Shown in pieces: positions 6,409 through 9,095 of a DNA stretch of 9,095 nt (positions are counted from its first letter, which is position 1; each line of letters opens with the position of its first letter). Origin of the DNA: Candidatus Pelagibacter sp. (lineage in GTDB: Bacteria > Pseudomonadota > Alphaproteobacteria > Pelagibacterales > Pelagibacteraceae). The notes under the pieces are model-generated. The model was not told the DNA's origin and did no database searches. It saw nothing but the letters and a program-made list of their open reading frames with translations. The position numbers were made by a program, and so were the translations under genes. The DNA lies in assembly GCA_028097645.1 (NCBI GenBank), contig JAOHEU010000027.1, forward strand, positions 1 through 9,095, read 5' to 3'.

Positions 6409-8110
6409 TTCTTTTATCTTCGTGTCTGATTATCTTAAATTTTATACTCTTTTGCTTAAGCTCTGCAATAAAATTTGTAAAGTTTTTAAGGTTAGTAATG
6501 ATTAATCTAAATTTAAAATTAATATACTTTGTATTTTTACCGGCCATTTCAACATTTGAAATATTAAGTTTATGGCTACCTATCAATGAGCTTATATCAC
6601 CTAATTGACCTGGTTGATCGGGTAATGAAATCCATAAAGTTGTATTATATTTCTTTGCCTTTTCCTCTTTTTGCTCTCCTTTATCATGCCAATATCTTCT
6701 AATAGCAGCTCTTGCTTTTCCTGTTTTAGTAGTTGGAATCCAATGAAGTGAAGGTGATTGATTTTTAGATGTAATTATATATACCCTGTCTCCATTCCTC
6801 AATACTTCCTGTAGTTCAGATTTATTTCCATTAATTTCGCATCCGATAGCAGTGTTTCCTATTTTTGTATGTACTGCATAGGCAAAATCTATTGGGGTTG
6901 CATCTTTTGGCAATTTAATAACTGATCCCTTAGGAGTAAAACAAAAGACATTTTCTTGGAACATTTGAAGTTTAGTATATTCATAAGAGTGTTCTGGATT
7001 TTCATTTTTTTCAATAATTTCAACAAGATCTTTTAGCCAGTCATATTCTTTCCAACTTAAAGAGTTAAATTTTTCTGAAGATTTATATTTCCAATGAGAA
7101 GCTACCCCTCTTTCAGCAAATTCATGCATTTCATGTGTTCTTATTTGTATTTCAATTGGTTTTTTATTAGATCCAATTACAGACGTATGAAGTGATTTAT
7201 AACCATTTATTTTTGGTGATGATATGTAATCTTTAAATTTACCAGGTATACAATTCCATCTTTTATGAAATATGCCTAAAGTTTTGTAGCACTCATCAAC
7301 AGTAGATAGAGTAATTCTAAATCCAATAATATCTGTAATTTGCTCTAATGAAATTCTTTTTTTTTGTACTTTACGCCAAATTGAGAAAGGTGTTTTTTCA
7401 CGCCCATGTATTTCAGCATTAATATGATTGTCATTTAATATTTCACTTAGCTCAAATGAAAGAGACTCGAATAAATCTTTCTTATCTGATTTAATTTCAT
7501 CTAATTTCTTTTTTATTAATTCTCTTGCATCATTGTTTAAAATTTCAAAAGAGAGATCTTCTAATTCATCTCTAATTCTGTGCATTCCCATTCTATCAGC
7601 TAAAGGAGCATAAATTTCCATAGTCTCTTGAGCTATTCTTTGCCTCTTCTCTATTTTGGGAATTGCCTTAATTGTTCTCATATTGTGAAGACGATCAGCA
7701 ATTTTAACTAACAAAACTCTTATATCTTTTGAAGTCGCTAAAATTAATTTTCTAAAATTTTCTACTTTAGAATTAGAACCTGCGGTATTCTCAAAAACAG
7801 AGATTTTTGTAACACCATTAACTAAATCAGCAACTTCATCACCAAATTCATTTTTTATGGTTTCGTAGGTTGCAAAAGTATCTTCTATTGTGTCATGAAG
7901 TAAGCCAGTAGTAATTGTTGCGCTATCTAATTTTAGCTCAGTTAAAATATTAGCCACCTCAATTGGGTGAACTGAGTAAGGGTCACCCGAAGCTCTTTTT
8001 TGATTTTGATGCGCTTTAACAGCAAAATTAAAAGCTTTGTCTAATCTCTCGGGATTTAAAAATTTATTATAAACTTTTACTTTATTTATTAAATCGTTCG
8101 AATTAAGCAT
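6365..8110 (-). CDS. spoT: Bifunctional (p)ppGpp synthetase/hydrolase, shortened Rel/SpoT
   Basis: Makes and degrades the alarmone (p)ppGpp. The HD hydrolase domain (about 20-190) keeps His48 in SVHP, His72-Asp73 in LLHDTIEDT and Asp139 in KIADRLHNMRT. The synthetase domain (about 235-345) keeps the basic GTP-binding stretch WRKVQKKR, DIIGFRI (260-266), KFKDYISSPKINGYKSLHTS (an RxKD-like form typical of bifunctional Rel) and EIQIRTHEMHEFAERG with Glu320 and Gln322. Both activities therefore look intact. A TGS domain follows (about 387-447) and an ACT domain ends the protein (about 491-563). At 581 residues it is well short of the usual 700-750, because only about 43 residues separate TGS from ACT, where relatives have a helical domain plus a zinc-finger/RIS domain. 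ATG 8110, 19 nt after folK; its 3' end overlaps pyrE by 44 nt. Confidence 0.95.
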   Translation of the reverse strand: MLNSNDLINKVKVYNKFLNPERLDKAFNFAVKAHQNQKRASGDPYSVHPIEVANILTELKLDSATITTGLLHDTIEDTFATYETIKNEFGDEVADLVNGVTKISVFENTAGSNSKVENFRKLILATSKDIRVLLVKIADRLHNMRTIKAIPKIEKRQRIAQETMEIYAPLADRMGMHRIRDELEDLSFEILNNDARELIKKKLDEIKSDKKDLFESLSFELSEILNDNHINAEIHGREKTPFSIWRKVQKKRISLEQITDIIGFRITLSTVDECYKTLGIFHKRWNCIPGKFKDYISSPKINGYKSLHTSVIGSNKKPIEIQIRTHEMHEFAERGVASHWKYKSSEKFNSLSWKEYDWLKDLVEIIEKNENPEHSYEYTKLQMFQENVFCFTPKGSVIKLPKDATPIDFAYAVHTKIGNTAIGCEINGNKSELQEVLRNGDRVYIITSKNQSPSLHWIPTTKTGKARAAIRRYWHDKGEQKEEKAKKYNTTLWISLPDQPGQLGDISSLIGSHKLNISNVEMAGKNTKYINFKFRLIITNLKNFTNFIAELKQKSIKFKIIRHEDKRNAFTQKILRYFKKD

Positions 8111-8115
8111 TTCTT

Positions 8116-8121
8116 ATTATA
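8116..8121 (-). promoter_or_regulatory. Possible -10 box just before spoT/rel
   Basis: The 19-nt folK-spoT gap contains a perfect TATAAT on the minus strand (8121-8116). Its 3' end is 5 nt before the spoT ATG, so a transcript from it would start at or very near the start codon, making a leaderless mRNA. No convincing -35 element is seen 16-18 bp upstream. In DNA this rich in A and T, such a hexamer is easily fortuitous. Confidence 0.2.
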
Positions 8122-8129
8122 ACATTAAT

Positions 8130-8642
8130 TCAAATTTGATTAATAGATCTAATATCTTTATTTGAGAGTGAAAAAATTAGCTTTTTTATATTGGTTTTCT
8201 TAACTGGATGAACCCAATCCTTTTCAAGATCAAAAAGAGGAAATAAAACAAAACTTCTTTCATGCATCCTAGAATGAGGTAGATTTAATTTACCTTTTAA
8301 AACTATTCCATCAAAATCAATTATATCTATGTCGCAAGTTCTAGGAGAATTTTTATAAGTTTTTTTTCTTCCTAATTTAACTTCTATGATCTTGCATAAA
8401 TTCAACAATTCCAAAGGCTTAAGATTACAAAAAACCTTCAGAACAATATTTAAAAATTTTGGTTTATTTGGATCTGGCCAAGATGGAGTCTCATAATAAT
8501 TAGATACAGAATTAAAATTAATATTATTTTGCAATAAAAGGGATTTAGCTTTTTCAATGTTAGCTATTCTATTTCCTAAATTTGACCCTATACCTAAAAA
8601 AATATTTTTAGCTTGATTTTCTGATGTATCTTGCTTTATCAC
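8130..8642 (-). CDS. folK: 2-Amino-4-hydroxy-6-hydroxymethyldihydropteridine pyrophosphokinase (HPPK)
   Basis: Transfers pyrophosphate from ATP to 6-hydroxymethyl-7,8-dihydropterin, the step before dihydropteroate synthase in folate synthesis. Motifs in the 170-residue form are [11 protein letters not shown] (15-25), YYETPSW (49-55), FLNIVLKVF (63-71), [12 protein letters not shown] (101-112, with the two Mg2+ aspartates Asp104 and Asp106) and [16 protein letters not shown] (121-136). I chose the GTG at 8642-8640. It has a GGA 5 nt upstream and overlaps smpB by 35 nt. An open frame continues to a TTG at 8702, but that would overlap smpB by 95 nt with no homologous protein there. The core begins around residue 14, so about 13 extra residues precede it; a rarer ATT start at 8603, next to the core, cannot be excluded. 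No other folate gene is adjacent. Confidence 0.9.
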   Translation of the reverse strand: MIKQDTSENQAKNIFLGIGSNLGNRIANIEKAKSLLLQNNINFNSVSNYYETPSWPDPNKPKFLNIVLKVFCNLKPLELLNLCKIIEVKLGRKKTYKNSPRTCDIDIIDFDGIVLKGKLNLPHSRMHERSFVLFPLFDLEKDWVHPVKKTNIKKLIFSLSNKDIRSINQI

Positions 8643-9078
8643 GATTCCAATCTCTATTTTTTTTAGTAGCTCTTTTATCGAATTGCTTTTTACCTTTTGC
8701 AACTGCTAACTCAACTTTTGCCTTTCCTTTTTTAAAATACATTTTTGTAGGGACAATAGTAAATCCATCTCTTTGCATTTTTCCTATTAATTTATTGATT
8801 TCCTTTTTATTTAATAAAAGTTTTCTTTCATCTGTAGGATTGTGATTAGAATAACTTGCCTGTTTATAAGCAGATATATGAGAATTAATCAAAATTAATT
8901 CACCATTTTTTTCAACAGCATAAGAGTCGGCTATATTTATCTTTCCATCTCTAATAGATTTAATTTCAGACCCTTTAAGAACAATACCAGCTTCTAAGAG
9001 ATCTTCAAAAAAATAATTAAAACTTGCTTTTCTATTTAAACAAATAATTTTCAAACCAGGATTGGTTTTTTTGTTCAT
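8608..9078 (-). CDS. smpB: SsrA-binding protein SmpB
   Basis: RNA-binding partner of tmRNA (SsrA) in trans-translation, which rescues ribosomes stalled on broken mRNAs and tags the nascent peptide for degradation. The 156-residue length is typical. The beta-barrel core is clear from [12 protein letters not shown] (15-26), [16 protein letters not shown] (31-46) and [18 protein letters not shown] (48-65). Further on are the loop [15 protein letters not shown] (80-94), [27 protein letters not shown] in two parts (105-117 and 118-131), and the basic C-terminal tail that enters the mRNA channel ([18 protein letters not shown], 136-153). ATG at 9078-9076 overlaps a TAA as TAATG, like lepB-rnc, so an upstream gene probably ends here. 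The tmRNA gene itself is not in the window. Confidence 0.97.
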   Translation of the reverse strand: MNKKTNPGLKIICLNRKASFNYFFEDLLEAGIVLKGSEIKSIRDGKINIADSYAVEKNGELILINSHISAYKQASYSNHNPTDERKLLLNKKEINKLIGKMQRDGFTIVPTKMYFKKGKAKVELAVAKGKKQFDKRATKKNRDWNRDKARYIRKSS

Positions 9079-9095
9079 TAAATCAATTTTGCTAA
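9078..9095 (-). CDS. Probable 3' end of an upstream co-oriented gene
   Basis: Reading into the window from the right, the frame L-A-K-L-I ends in a TAA (9080-9078) that shares its last A with the smpB ATG. The same TAATG junction joins lepB and rnc in this block, so a coupled upstream gene is likely. Many alphaproteobacteria carry dapA (4-hydroxy-tetrahydrodipicolinate synthase) immediately before smpB, which makes that the first guess. Five residues cannot identify a protein, however, so the function is left open. Confidence 0.3.
   Translation of the reverse strand, partial: LAKLI

Noticed and set aside
6399..6608. 69-codon plus-strand open frame with a hydrophobic N-terminus
   Set aside because: It is antisense to the ACT domain of spoT/rel. 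The hydrophobic look comes from reading Lys/Glu/Asn-rich codons on the opposite strand; no ribosome site or homology is apparent.
7428..7613. 61-codon plus-strand open frame, Ser/Phe-rich
   Set aside because: Antisense to the conserved coding region between the HD and synthetase domains of spoT/rel; no independent support.
8643..8702. Upstream extension of folK to a TTG at 8702
   Set aside because: It would add 20 residues without family similarity and give a 95-nt overlap with smpB; the GTG at 8642 is more plausible.
8624..8845. 73-codon plus-strand open frame resembling a membrane protein
   Set aside because: Antisense to smpB and the folK start. Apparent membrane segments are complements of Lys/Glu-rich codons in SmpB.
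1..9095. Mobile element, CRISPR array, phage, toxin-antitoxin or defence system
   Set aside because: Every sizeable stretch is accounted for by housekeeping genes with conserved order. No transposase, integrase, regular repeat-spacer array, tRNA-like attachment site or long inverted repeat was seen.

Overview
The window is very AT-rich, gene-dense bacterial chromosome with almost no intergenic DNA. It has Lys/Ile/Asn-rich proteins, poly-A/T runs and genes that abut or overlap. Protein content and gene order (smpB-folK-spoT-pyrE-pdxJ-acpS-lepB-rnc-recO) are those of an alphaproteobacterium. The extreme compaction and AT bias point to a streamlined marine member of the SAR11 clade (Pelagibacterales). 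This is inferred from composition and gene order, not from a search.

Layout, left to right. (1) Positions 1-1547, minus strand: a compact three-gene cluster read as 2OG-Fe(II) oxygenase -> rpiB -> glyA. The spacers are 1 and 2 nt, and glyA runs off the left edge. (2) 1548-1640: a 93-bp divergent intergenic region, the only real regulatory space in the window, with overlapping promoter-like boxes and a short direct repeat. (3) 1641-2630, plus strand: hemB, a porphobilinogen synthase of the type without zinc-binding cysteines. Its stop codon touches the recO stop codon inside an 18-bp perfect palindrome. (4) 2631-9078, minus strand: one tightly packed block, apparently one operon, read from the right as smpB -> folK -> spoT/rel -> pyrE -> pdxJ -> acpS -> lepB -> rnc -> recO. 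Stop-start overlaps of 1, 4, 4, 35 and 44 nt join most of its genes. The five codons before smpB look like the tail of one more co-oriented gene.

The genes are core housekeeping functions: trans-translation (SmpB), folate (FolK), (p)ppGpp control (SpoT/Rel), pyrimidine (PyrE), vitamin B6 (PdxJ), ACP activation (AcpS), protein export (LepB), RNA processing (Rnc), recombination repair (RecO), haem (HemB), pentose phosphates (RpiB) and one-carbon metabolism (GlyA). PdxJ makes PLP, which GlyA needs, and GlyA makes methylene-tetrahydrofolate from the folate that FolK helps build; however, they lie in separate transcription units.

I found no mobile element, CRISPR array, tRNA/rRNA, phage gene or defence system, and no sign of a new multigene system. 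The points most worth a second look are the shortened SpoT/Rel lacking its usual region between TGS and ACT, the small 2OG oxygenase of unknown substrate, the absence of era and rpoZ from their usual places, and the unusual gene overlaps.
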